From the IMG/VR virus record IMGVR_UViG_3300019758_000019, positions 1 through 32,918 of that record: a DNA stretch of 32,918 nt; one strand, written 5' to 3'. Positions 21,290 to 28,393 of the stretch are shown in pieces (within the stretch, counting starts at the first letter, position 1; every line of letters starts with the position of its first letter). This stretch comes from a virus. A model generated the notes under the pieces. It was given only the letters and a program-made list of their open reading frames with translations. It did not search any database and had not been told where the DNA came from. The position numbers and the translations under genes are program-made.

Positions 21290-21450
21290 AAAAAGGTAAG
21301 ACATACATAAGACTAGAAACAGGAAAAGAATACAAATTATATTACATCAAGCACCCTACATTAAGTTTTCCTGGTAGAATATCTTTAGTTGATGAAGATG
21401 GGAACAAGGTTCATGAGACAGTAAAGTCTTTTTTAGCTAAGTATGTGTAG
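21286..21450 (+). CDS. Small hypothetical protein
   Basis: A 54-residue protein starting in the ATGA overlap with the MazG-like gene, with TTGGAGG upstream. It is beta-rich (KTYIRLETGKEYKLYYIKHP, FPGRISLVDEDGN) and ends just before a terminator. No family is recognised. Confidence 0.6.
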   Translation: MKKGKTYIRLETGKEYKLYYIKHPTLSFPGRISLVDEDGNKVHETVKSFLAKYV

Positions 21451-21453
21451 ATT

Positions 21454-21476
21454 AGCAGCTTAATTGCTGCTTTTTA
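21454..21476 (+). terminator. Rho-independent terminator
   Basis: AGCAGC (21454-21459) pairs with GCTGCT (21466-21471), loop TTAATT, followed by TTTT. Confidence 0.85.
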
Positions 21477-21488
21477 TTTAGGAATAAG

Positions 21489-21517
21489 TTGACAAATGTT
21501 ACACTATGTTGTAATAT
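21489..21517 (+). promoter_or_regulatory. Promoter of the replication-initiator unit
   Basis: TTGACA (21489-21494), 17 bases, TAATAT (21512-21517); TATAAT at 21515-21520 overlaps it. The inverted repeat TTACA-N6-TGTAA (21499-21514) covers the spacer. The expected start near 21524 leaves almost only the AGGAGGTG ribosome-binding site as leader. Confidence 0.75.
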
Positions 21518-21536
21518 AATCGTAGGAGGTGATTTA

Positions 21537-21695
21537 GTGGATAAATTATATAATATAAGTCAAGCAGCTATGTTGTTGGGTGTGAGTAGACAAACTATTT
21601 ACAGATGGGAAAAAGACGAAAAATTTAAATTTGTAAAAGTTGGAGATTTTAAAAAAGTAAAAGAATCTGACATTAAAAAAATGAGAGGTGAGTAA
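21537..21695 (+). CDS. Excisionase-type helix-turn-helix protein
   Basis: A 52-residue protein. GTG 21537 is chosen because AGGAGGTG lies 5-6 bases upstream; a longer frame starts inside the promoter. YNISQAAMLLGVSRQTIYRW followed by KFVKVGDFKKVKESDIKK is the HTH_17/MerR-like pattern of excisionase-family proteins. As no integrase gene is present, it is more likely a local transcription or replication regulator. It ends in a TAATG overlap with the initiator gene. Confidence 0.8.
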   Translation: MDKLYNISQAAMLLGVSRQTIYRWEKDEKFKFVKVGDFKKVKESDIKKMRGE

Positions 21696-22591
21696 TGGCA
21701 AGACCTACTAAGAAAGGGCTTGAATATTTCCCTTTAGATTGTCAAATGAGTGATGAAGTCAATTTGATAATTGCTGATTTTGGTATTGAAGGTTATGGAG
21801 TTCTCATTTCTATGTTTCAATCAATTTATGGTAACAACGGTTATTATACTGAATGGACATCTAGAGAACAGAAACTTTTTAGTAGGAAGGTTGGCCTTGA
21901 TCAAGAACTTGTACTTAAAATAATCTCCGAGTGTGTTGAATGGGGAATATTCAATAAAAACAAATATGAAGAACATTGTATACTTACATCAAGAAGAATA
22001 CAAGACCACTATTCTACGTCAACATACAAAAGAACTAAGGTGGATATGATTGAAAAGTATCTTTTGATTAGTGTAAATGATAAGAAACACATCAACAACA
22101 TAGTTTCTGACGACGGAAACCCACCAACAAATGAAGTTTCAGATGGTGAAAGTACACAAAGTAAAGTACAGTACAGTAAAGTAAAGTATTTAAAAGATTA
22201 TGAGCAAGCTTTAAAACTAAATAAAGCATTTGATACTAAAAAACAAAATCTTTTAATTGATAATCACTTTGAATCTTGTTGGAAGTTATACCCTAATAAA
22301 AAAGGAAAGGATAAGATAACCCTTAATGATAAAAAAGAATTATTTAAATACACCAAGGACCAAATACAAACTTGTATCAACAACCTGGTAAAAGAATATC
22401 CTGATAAACAATACCAAATGCATGGAAGAAGATTTTTTAAAGGTGAGTTCAAAGATTATTTGAAATCAGATTATAAGCCTCCTATAACTGTAGTTAAAAA
22501 GAATGTATTTAACCAAGTAGACAACAGAAGCAAAGACAACGATTACATAATGAATAAACTAGCAGCGAAAGCAGCTAAAAACAACATGTAG
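21695..22591 (+). CDS. Replication initiator with Lin1244/DUF4373 N-terminal domain
   Basis: A 298-residue protein. The N-terminal ~120 residues (GLEYFPLDCQMSDEVNLIIA, FGIEGYGVLISMFQSIYG, VGLDQELVLKIISECVEWGI) match the Lin1244/Lin1753 domain (PF14297), a winged-helix type found in DnaD-like phage initiators. A polar linker (residues ~140-175) is followed by a C-terminal domain (FESCWKLYPNKKGKD, MHGRRFFKGEFKDYL) seen in phage replication proteins. No helicase or loader gene follows, so host DnaC/DnaB would be recruited. Short repeats lie in the linker-coding DNA. Confidence 0.8.
   Translation: MARPTKKGLEYFPLDCQMSDEVNLIIADFGIEGYGVLISMFQSIYGNNGYYTEWTSREQKLFSRKVGLDQELVLKIISECVEWGIFNKNKYEEHCILTSRRIQDHYSTSTYKRTKVDMIEKYLLISVNDKKHINNIVSDDGNPPTNEVSDGESTQSKVQYSKVKYLKDYEQALKLNKAFDTKKQNLLIDNHFESCWKLYPNKKGKDKITLNDKKELFKYTKDQIQTCINNLVKEYPDKQYQMHGRRFFKGEFKDYLKSDYKPPITVVKKNVFNQVDNRSKDNDYIMNKLAAKAAKNNM
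22149..22191 (+). repeat. Iteron-like AGTA repeats inside the initiator gene (candidate origin)
   Basis: Six close copies of (A)AGTA or AGTAC occur within about 40 bases, in AAAGTAC, AAAGTAAAGTAC, AGTACAG and TAAAGTAAAGTATT, in the DNA that codes for the linker between the two initiator domains. Many phage origins are repeat clusters within the initiator gene, as in lambda O. It may also be low-complexity coding for a Ser/Lys/Tyr-rich linker. Confidence 0.45.
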
Positions 22592-22607
22592 AAATGGAGA
22601 GAAGAAC

Positions 22608-22808
22608 ATGGACAATGAATATATAGTATGCGTACGCTCTGACTGCGAAGGTTTTAAAGTTGGTAATAAGTATTTACTAACAAAATTCGGATGTGTTGAT
22701 AGTTTAGAAAGTGTGTGGAGTGGATATTTGAACGGTCCTTATGATACGCATTTAGAAAATATAAATAATTGTTACGGATTTGTTAAATTTGAAAAGTTAC
22801 TTAACTAA
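22608..22808 (+). CDS. Small hypothetical protein
   Basis: A 66-residue acidic protein with TGGAGAGAAG before ATG 22608. It has beta-type segments (NEYIVCVRSDCEGFKVG, GNKYLLTKFG) and three Cys residues, and ends FVKFEKLLN. No family is recognised. It is the first of a run of small genes between the initiator and terminase genes. Confidence 0.6.
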   Translation: MDNEYIVCVRSDCEGFKVGNKYLLTKFGCVDSLESVWSGYLNGPYDTHLENINNCYGFVKFEKLLN

Positions 22809-22847
22809 CAGCATGAAGAAACAACAACTAGAGAAAGAAGGTAAATA

Positions 22848-23006
22848 ATGATTAAAAAAATTATACAATTCTTTAAACCTTGGAAAATGGTTGCTTTTAA
22901 GGATAAAAATAAAGCATATAGTTATTTGAGATATGTTGAAAGAAAAGGTTGTTCAGGATATGTAAAAAATTGTGATGAAAATTGGGTTGTAAGGTATAAG
23001 TTATAA
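22848..23006 (+). CDS. 52-residue basic hypothetical protein
   Basis: ATG 22848 follows AGAAGGTAAATA. The protein is basic with an N-terminal amphipathic segment (MIKKIIQFFKPWKMVAF) and aromatic core (YSYLRYVERKGCSGYV, NWVVRYKL). No family is recognised; the upstream half could associate with a membrane. Confidence 0.55.
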   Translation: MIKKIIQFFKPWKMVAFKDKNKAYSYLRYVERKGCSGYVKNCDENWVVRYKL

Positions 23007-23017
23007 AAGGGGTAAAC

Positions 23018-23332
23018 ATGATAATAATTAAGAGTCAAGACGGTAAACTTATTGAAAAAATTATTAGAATTAAAATAGCTAAAAATGATAGATACGAATT
23101 AAGAGGTTGGGGTGTTGATTCTTTGTGGAATGTAATGGGCGCTTACCCATCAGAAGAACGAGCAAAAGAAGTTATGGGTATGATAGAGGAACATATAAGG
23201 TCTTTGTATTCAGCGGATATGATAAAAAACATTTCTCAATTTGAAATGACTACAGAAAATTACAAAGAATTAGTAGAAGAAATTGCAAAACAGTTTGAGC
23301 CAGTGGCTATTTTTACAATGCCAAAAGAATAG
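23018..23332 (+). CDS. Conserved small phage protein
   Basis: A 104-residue protein with AAAAGGGGT before ATG 23018. The start MIIIKSQDGKLIEKI followed by YELRGWGVDSLWNVMGAYPS and ERAKEVMGMIEEHI is a layout seen in many small proteins of Gram-positive phages (a strand-rich part, 'lG.Y.seera..vl..i'). The C-terminus is helical. Function unknown. Confidence 0.65.
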   Translation: MIIIKSQDGKLIEKIIRIKIAKNDRYELRGWGVDSLWNVMGAYPSEERAKEVMGMIEEHIRSLYSADMIKNISQFEMTTENYKELVEEIAKQFEPVAIFTMPKE

Positions 23333-23339
23333 GCAACCT

Positions 23340-23576
23340 ATGATCACCTGGTTAAATGGTAAACCTGTTATGGCTAAAATGTCACATAACTTTGAATCAT
23401 TAGAAATGCAGCTAAGCAGGTTTAACCCAAAAACAAAGCAGCTTGAATTTATTGATAAACATGGGTTTAAATATTATACTAATGTTAAGAACGTTGAATT
23501 TATTGATATGCCTGAAGATAAAGTAGAGAAGATCAGCGATTTAATGATTTATAGTGATGGGGATTATTTTGAATAA
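23340..23576 (+). CDS. Small hypothetical protein
   Basis: A 78-residue protein; ATG 23340 has only a weak ribosome-binding site (AATAGG). A TTG at 23283 inside the previous gene is a less likely alternative. It is beta-rich (MITWLNGKPVMAKM, FKYYTNVKNVEFIDM) and acidic near its end (SDGDYFE). No family is recognised. Confidence 0.55.
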   Translation: MITWLNGKPVMAKMSHNFESLEMQLSRFNPKTKQLEFIDKHGFKYYTNVKNVEFIDMPEDKVEKISDLMIYSDGDYFE

Positions 23577-23596
23577 TAGAAGGAGAGGTAAAAGGA

Positions 23597-23770
23597 ATGA
23601 AAAATTATATGACAAGTAAATATGCTCAATTTGATTCAACTTATGGTCATTATGTAAATGTTGAAAAAGAAAATGAAATAGTTAGTGTTTATTTAAATGA
23701 AGCGGTAAAAGATTTTTTATTAGATGGTTGGAAATTATCAGAAGTAAAAGGAATGAATGACGAATATTAA
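23597..23770 (+). CDS. 57-residue hypothetical protein
   Basis: ATG 23597 follows GGAGAGGTAAAAGG. The protein (NYMTSKYAQFDSTYGHYVNV, then ENEIVSVYLNEAVKDFLLDG and WKLSEVKG) looks like a compact mixed fold with the 'fl.dGWkl.e' ending common in small phage proteins. No function is recognised. Confidence 0.6.
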   Translation: MKNYMTSKYAQFDSTYGHYVNVEKENEIVSVYLNEAVKDFLLDGWKLSEVKGMNDEY

Positions 23771-23800
23771 TCTAGGACAATGGCCTGTAGTGATATAGCC

Positions 23801-23823
23801 CCTCTATCCTTGTATAAGGGAGG
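23801..23823 (+). promoter_or_regulatory. Hairpin covering the next ribosome-binding site
   Basis: CCTC and CCTT (23801-23804 and 23808-23811, with a bulged TAT) pair with AAGG and GAGG (23816-23823) around the loop GTAT. The right arm is the AGGGAGGT ribosome-binding site of the gene at 23832, so translation could be held low until the hairpin is opened. Confidence 0.4.
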
Positions 23824-23831
23824 TAAGACAA

Positions 23832-24086
23832 ATGAAAAACTACGAATTATTAGAAATAGAATTACTTAAGATGTGGAAAGAAAGTTTGCAAATAGAAAAA
23901 GTGTTCAAGTATAAACATAGAATAATGATATGCGAAGATTATAGTAATGATAAAATATTCAACGACTTAACAAACGGATTAATATTTAAAGATATTGTTG
24001 ACCTTGCAGAAGTTGACATAAATGATGCTTCACCAGAAAAATATTCTGTCAGTATAGATTTATTACTTAAGTCCAGAGGGGTGTAA
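23832..24086 (+). CDS. Small hypothetical protein
   Basis: An 84-residue acidic protein with AAGGGAGGT before ATG 23832, the site lying in a hairpin. It has an N-terminal helix (NYELLEIELLKMWKESLQIE), a basic strand (KYKHRIMICEDYS) and an acidic helix (FKDIVDLAEVDINDA). No family is recognised. Confidence 0.55.
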   Translation: MKNYELLEIELLKMWKESLQIEKVFKYKHRIMICEDYSNDKIFNDLTNGLIFKDIVDLAEVDINDASPEKYSVSIDLLLKSRGV

Positions 24087-24088
24087 TT

Positions 24089-24274
24089 GTGTTTAAAATA
24101 AAATGTATGAAGTGTGGCAAAGAATCGGAATTAAAATACCTATATGACAAATCATGGGACAAAGAAGTATTGACTTGTATAGGTGATGTTAGATTAAAAA
24201 ACAACGAGTGGACTATTGATATAGTTTGTGATTGTGGTAATAAAATAAATAACGACTATGTATTTGAAGGGTAG
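24089..24274 (+). CDS. Zinc-ribbon-like small protein
   Basis: A 61-residue protein starting at GTG 24089 with AGAGGGGTG upstream. It has FKIKCMKCGKESELKY (C-X2-C) and IVCDCGNKI (C-X-C) with a further Cys (LTCIGD) between them, so one zinc site is likely. Such small zinc ribbons are frequent in phage early regions; the partner is unknown. Confidence 0.6.
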   Translation: MFKIKCMKCGKESELKYLYDKSWDKEVLTCIGDVRLKNNEWTIDIVCDCGNKINNDYVFEG

Positions 24275-24300
24275 GTAACATACACACTAAGGAGTAGACT

Positions 24301-24522
24301 ATGAATGAAAAAGTAATTATTTTAAAAAATGATAAAACAAATCGTGCAAAAAGCATTGAAGTTAATGGCATTGAACTTGAAAATGTCACGAATATCGAAA
24401 TGTGTTTTGTTGCTGGAGAAAAAACAGTAGTGGAAATAACGCAAATATTATATACGGACGATATAACGATAAAAAAAGAAAACGAGTCTAGCAATTTTAA
24501 ATCAGCAATTGAAAGGGAATAA
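24301..24522 (+). CDS. Small hypothetical protein
   Basis: A 73-residue protein with AAGGAG before ATG 24301. It is beta-rich (KVIILKNDKTNRAKSIEVNG, VVEITQILYTDDITI), with the pattern 'sieVnGieL.nVt.i', typical of short phage proteins with a single beta-sheet. No function is recognised. Confidence 0.55.
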   Translation: MNEKVIILKNDKTNRAKSIEVNGIELENVTNIEMCFVAGEKTVVEITQILYTDDITIKKENESSNFKSAIERE

Positions 24523-24523
24523 A

Positions 24524-24700
24524 ATGATTATACCTAAAAAATACACATACAACGAATTGAAAGAACATCTAGGAGAAGAAAATGCAAAAAAGATTTATGT
24601 GTTCTTTATGAATAATAGGCATAAAACAAAATACAAGATAGATAAAAAGTTTTCTGTAAGAAGAACAGCTGATGATAAGTTTACAATACACAGGAGGTGA
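24524..24700 (+). CDS. 58-residue basic hypothetical protein
   Basis: ATG 24524 directly follows the preceding stop and has AAAGGGAAT upstream. IPKKYTYNELKEHLGEENAK then KIYVFFMNNRHKTKYKIDKK: a short helix-strand protein with a strongly basic C-terminal half. It could bind nucleic acid; no family is recognised. Confidence 0.55.
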   Translation: MIIPKKYTYNELKEHLGEENAKKIYVFFMNNRHKTKYKIDKKFSVRRTADDKFTIHRR

Positions 24701-24704
24701 TCAA

Positions 24705-24887
24705 ATGAGTATTAGGGTTAGAAAAACTATTGTTGATAAAATTGACTTAAATGTTAAAAGAGCAGTTTCAAGATATGGAATAAAACCTAACCTGTTATCA
24801 TTAACTAATCAAGAGTATCAAGAACTTATGAAATACAAAGGTGAAATTAAATACTATCAAGGAATGAGAATCGAGGTCGAAAGATGA
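24705..24887 (+). CDS. 60-residue basic hypothetical protein
   Basis: ATG 24705 has AGGAGGTGATC upstream, a near-perfect ribosome-binding site, which decides this start over a frame opening further upstream. The protein (SIRVRKTIVDKIDLNVKRAV, YGIKPNLLSLTNQEYQEL) is basic and helical. No family is recognised. Confidence 0.6.
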   Translation: MSIRVRKTIVDKIDLNVKRAVSRYGIKPNLLSLTNQEYQELMKYKGEIKYYQGMRIEVER

Positions 24888-25132
24888 GAAGTCAAAGAAA
24901 ATTAGTAAGAAATCAAATGAGAAAAGCAGTTGGTAACAAAGGGTTAAAATTTCAATGGAGTAGGTTCCAACATGACAGAATTGAAAAGATCATTAAAAAC
25001 ATTACCAAAGAGTTAAATGTCAATAAAAGAAAAAAGGATTTTGCTGCGGTTGATAAATTAAATGTTTATTTGGATAAATTAAAGGAAAACCAAAAATTCT
25101 TATACAGAAGAAGTCAAGCGAGAGGATATTAA
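24884..25132 (+). CDS. Basic helical protein before the late operon
   Basis: An 82-residue protein starting in the ATGA overlap with the previous gene. It is highly basic and helical (MRSQRKLVRNQMRKAVGNKG, HDRIEKIIKNITKELNVNKR). It is the last gene before a terminator and the promoter of the packaging operon, the position where late-gene activators often lie, but it shows no clear ArpU or RinA signature. Confidence 0.6.
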   Translation: MRSQRKLVRNQMRKAVGNKGLKFQWSRFQHDRIEKIIKNITKELNVNKRKKDFAAVDKLNVYLDKLKENQKFLYRRSQARGY

Positions 25133-25136
25133 AATT

Positions 25137-25158
25137 AAGGGCTGTTTAGCCCTTTTTT
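25137..25158 (+). terminator. Rho-independent terminator
   Basis: AAGGGCT (25137-25143) pairs with AGCCCTT (25148-25154), loop GTTT, with continuing T residues to 25158. Confidence 0.85.
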
Positions 25159-25174
25159 ACATTAAAAAATAATA

Positions 25175-25183
25175 TGTTATAAT
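25175..25183 (+). promoter_or_regulatory. Extended -10 promoter of the packaging/head operon
   Basis: TGT-TATAAT (25175-25183) is a perfect extended -10. There is no good -35 hexamer 17 bases upstream, where the terminator T-tract lies. The start would be near 25190, just before AAAGGAG of the terminase small subunit gene. Confidence 0.7.
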
Positions 25184-25206
25184 GTATTTGAAAGGAGTTG
25201 ATTGTG

Positions 25207-25683
25207 ATGGGTATAAGATTAAGAGGAAGGCCAAGGAAATATGAAACAGCTGAGGAACTAAGAAAAAACATACAATACTATTTTGATAGTATTACAAAAG
25301 ATGTACTTATAACTGAAATGGTAGAAGATGGGAAAAATGAAAAAGGTAAAATTCAATATAAAGAAGTACCGAAGTTAAATAATGCTGGTGAACAAATAAT
25401 AGAAGTTACTTTCATTGAACAACCTGGTATTATTTCAATGTGTGTTTTTTTAGGAATAGAGCCTGATACTTTGAAGAATTACGAAAAGAATAATGAAGAT
25501 TTTTTAGGAACGATTAAAGAAGCAAGAAATATTATACTAAGTGCTAAGCTTAAAATGTTGCCATTGATGAAGAATCCTAGAGGTATGATGTTCGACCTTT
25601 CTGCTAATTATGGAATGAATGAAAAGCAAGAAGTTGAATATACAGATAAATCTACAATCGTTGTTGGTGATATAGATGAGTAA
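25207..25683 (+). CDS. terS: Terminase small subunit
   Basis: A 158-residue protein. ATG 25207 is chosen; GTG 25204 and TTG 25198 are in-frame alternatives close to AAAGGAG. RGRPRKYETAEELRKNIQYY then an HTH-like segment (GIISMCVFLGIEPDTLKNYE) and a C-terminal helical region (IILSAKLKMLPLMKNPRGMM) are typical of terminase small subunits of PBSX-like phages. It recognises the packaging site and feeds the large subunit, whose gene overlaps its end by eight bases. Confidence 0.85.
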   Translation: MGIRLRGRPRKYETAEELRKNIQYYFDSITKDVLITEMVEDGKNEKGKIQYKEVPKLNNAGEQIIEVTFIEQPGIISMCVFLGIEPDTLKNYEKNNEDFLGTIKEARNIILSAKLKMLPLMKNPRGMMFDLSANYGMNEKQEVEYTDKSTIVVGDIDE

Positions 25684-26989
25684 AACAATTGTCTTGAATA
25701 AAGATCAAGTCAATGAAAAGTTTTTACATCTTTATAAATCAAAGTACATACCGCCTAAATATTCTATCTATATGGGTGGTAGTGGTTCGGGCAAGAGTTT
25801 TAGTGTATTGGATTCATTAGTGTACAGGTGCATTAAATATGGGACGTTTGATATATTGATAATGAGAAAGGTCGCTTCAACATTACCGAATACAGTTATA
25901 GATCCTTTAGAAAAAATAATCACTAGAAGGTATAAACTAGAAAAAGGAATTGACTATCAACAAGATAAAGTCCATATGTCTTATACTTTTGCTTCAGGTT
26001 CTAGGATTAGGTTGTCAGGTTATGATGACCCTGAGAAGTTAAAAGGTATTGAAGGGGTAAATGTTGCAGTATTAGAGGAATTAACAGACTTTACAAAAGA
26101 TGACTTAGCAGACATAGAAGATAGACTAAGGTCTCCAATACCTAAAGGCCATCCTTGGGATGGAATAAAAATAATAGGTATGTTTAACCCTATTTATGAA
26201 ACACACTGGGTTAGAAGTCATTTCTTTGGACCTGGTAAAGATGCTTCAAATGAGATTTATCAATACTATAAAAACGAATTATTCGGTAATGATTTATTTA
26301 TATTAAAAACAACTTGGCGTGATAACAAATGGTATAACGGTAAATATAAAGACCCTGAAGTAAGAAAAAGAGAAAAGAAATTAAACCCTAGAAAATATGG
26401 TGTATATTGCAATGGTAACTTTGGTGTACTTGGTAAGTTAGTGTTTAATAATGTGAAGTACATAGATTTTACAAGGGAACAAGCATATGCATTAAGAAAA
26501 ACAGAACCAGCACATGGAATAGATTTTGGGTATAATGATCCTTCAACATTTGGTGAAGCTATACTTGATAAAAATGGTGACGTTTGGATAACTGGGGAAA
26601 TTGGCGGTGTTGAATTAAGAACAAGTCAATTTGCTGCAATGATTCAAGAATCCTATAGTAATTACAAGTATCTACTTATATGGGCCGATTCCTCTGCTAA
26701 GACAACGATAGAAGATATGAAAAATGACTATGGCTTCTATAACATAAAACCTTGTCAGAAGGGTCCAGGTTCAATATTAGCTGGTATAGAATGGCTGCAA
26801 GATAGAACGATATATGTAAATAGAAAATTAACACCTGGATTTGCTGGTGAGTTTGAATCATACGAATATGAAAAAGATAAAAAAACAGGCTTATATAAAC
26901 CTATGCCTAAAGATGAAAATAACCATTACATTGATAATCTTAGATATTTATGTGTTCAATGGCGTAAAGCTTCATGGGTATTTAGTTAA
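25676..26989 (+). CDS. terL: Terminase large subunit
   Basis: A 437-residue protein of the PBSX/SPP1 type (Terminase_3, PF04466). ATPase motifs: Walker A MGGSGSGKS (33-41) and Walker B VAVLEE (130-135) followed by a TDFT coupling segment. Nuclease motifs: HGIDFGYNDPS (~281), LIWADSSA (~336) and YIDNLRY (~419), whose Asp residues form the RNase H-like site. It powers DNA entry into the procapsid and cuts the concatemer. In this family headful packaging is common, which fits a circularly permuted genome. Confidence 0.93.
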   Translation: MSKTIVLNKDQVNEKFLHLYKSKYIPPKYSIYMGGSGSGKSFSVLDSLVYRCIKYGTFDILIMRKVASTLPNTVIDPLEKIITRRYKLEKGIDYQQDKVHMSYTFASGSRIRLSGYDDPEKLKGIEGVNVAVLEELTDFTKDDLADIEDRLRSPIPKGHPWDGIKIIGMFNPIYETHWVRSHFFGPGKDASNEIYQYYKNELFGNDLFILKTTWRDNKWYNGKYKDPEVRKREKKLNPRKYGVYCNGNFGVLGKLVFNNVKYIDFTREQAYALRKTEPAHGIDFGYNDPSTFGEAILDKNGDVWITGEIGGVELRTSQFAAMIQESYSNYKYLLIWADSSAKTTIEDMKNDYGFYNIKPCQKGPGSILAGIEWLQDRTIYVNRKLTPGFAGEFESYEYEKDKKTGLYKPMPKDENNHYIDNLRYLCVQWRKASWVFS

Positions 26990-27007
26990 CTAAAAGGAGG
27001 GTAACAA

Positions 27008-28384
27008 GTGGGAAAGACTAAGCAACAAATACAAAAAGAAATTGAATCAATAAAGTTACATATGCAGACATTTTCTGATGCTTGCGGTGTGGAAGATTCA
27101 ATAAAGTATTATTCAAACAATCACACCGCTATTAAAAGCAGAAAAATGCAATTTGTTCACGATGGAAAACTAATGGAAGATGTTTTTAAGTCTAACACTA
27201 GAATATCAAAGAATGATTACAGAACAATCGTTGATCAATTAACATCGTACTTACTTGGTAAAGAACCAACTGTAAAAGATGTTGAACCGAAAGTATTGGA
27301 AGAGTTTCCATTAAAAAAAGCGTGGGGAGTTGTAAAGACTGCTTTAAAACAATGTCAAATACAAAAGATTGCATGGATTCAGCCATATATAAACAAAGCT
27401 GGTAAAGTTGATTTTGCTATTAGAAAAAGATCCGATAACATAATCCCTGTTTATTCTTACGGTGCTGAAGAAGAACTTGTATCTATTATTCTTTATTATG
27501 ATGTTGATGTACTTGTTAAAGGTGAAGTTGAAACATTTACAAGATATGAATATTGGGACAGTGAAACTGTTACCTACTACAAGGGTGATGGTGATGAAAT
27601 TGAATTTTGGGAATGTGATGACGAAATAAAAGCCAATCCACAGCCACATGTTTATACAAGTGTTAGCTTTCCAAATGGAAAAACAGAAATTAAAACAAGT
27701 AACAAGTGGGGCAGAGTTCCATTTATATCATTAAGATTTAACGATGAAAACCAAACAGCACTAGAAATGATTGGCAAAGAAAAAATTGATGCCTTAGATT
27801 TTCTGTATTCTGATGGTTGTAATAACTTCTTAGATTTAGCAGATGTTATTTATATCTTAAGAGATTATATTGGTGATCCTGAAGAAGCATTATTTAATTT
27901 AAAAACTAAAAGGGGCGCTGCAGTAGGTGAAAAGGGTGATGTTTCTGCAATATCTAATGAGATACCAATGGAATCAAGAAAAACAATGATTAAACTAATG
28001 AAAGAAGCTATCTATGAAGATGGCCAGGGGTTAGACTTATCTAACTTAAAAGGCGGAACAATAACAAATGTATTGATTCAAGCAATGTTTGAAATGTTAA
28101 ATATGAAGGCTAATAACATAGCGCCTGACGTTGAAAGTGTTTATGACCAAATGATTTATTATGTTAAGCTAAAGCAAAATAAATTTAACCAAGATACACA
28201 AATGGAAGAAGTTGATATAACATTCAATAAATCAATCATTGTAAATGAAGTTGAGTATATCAATGCAAGTGCTAGTTCTGATGGTTCTGTATCAGACCAA
28301 ACAAGATGGAAGTATGACCCAAGAGTAACAGATCCAGTAAAAGAAGCGGAACTTGTGAAAGCTGAAGAAGTTGAAATAGATTAG
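27008..28384 (+). CDS. Portal protein (SPP1 gp6 family)
   Basis: A 458-residue protein starting at GTG 27008 with AAAGGAGGGT upstream. It fits the SPP1 gp6-like portal family (PF05133): an N-terminal region with YYSNNHTAIKSRKMQFV, RISKNDYRTIVDQLTSYLLG, a wing-type middle with repeated Tyr strands, GRVPFISLRFNDENQTALEM, and the helical DGQGLDLSNLKGGTITNVLI clip/stem region. It would form the dodecameric portal. Gene order terminase, portal, MuF supports the call. Confidence 0.9.
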   Translation: MGKTKQQIQKEIESIKLHMQTFSDACGVEDSIKYYSNNHTAIKSRKMQFVHDGKLMEDVFKSNTRISKNDYRTIVDQLTSYLLGKEPTVKDVEPKVLEEFPLKKAWGVVKTALKQCQIQKIAWIQPYINKAGKVDFAIRKRSDNIIPVYSYGAEEELVSIILYYDVDVLVKGEVETFTRYEYWDSETVTYYKGDGDEIEFWECDDEIKANPQPHVYTSVSFPNGKTEIKTSNKWGRVPFISLRFNDENQTALEMIGKEKIDALDFLYSDGCNNFLDLADVIYILRDYIGDPEEALFNLKTKRGAAVGEKGDVSAISNEIPMESRKTMIKLMKEAIYEDGQGLDLSNLKGGTITNVLIQAMFEMLNMKANNIAPDVESVYDQMIYYVKLKQNKFNQDTQMEEVDITFNKSIIVNEVEYINASASSDGSVSDQTRWKYDPRVTDPVKEAELVKAEEVEID

Positions 28385-28393
28385 GGGTAAATT

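Noticed and set aside
21537-21695. Excisionase as evidence of a temperate phage
   Set aside because: No integrase, attachment site or CI-like repressor is visible. Small HTH_17 proteins are common in non-integrating contexts, here at the head of the replication unit.
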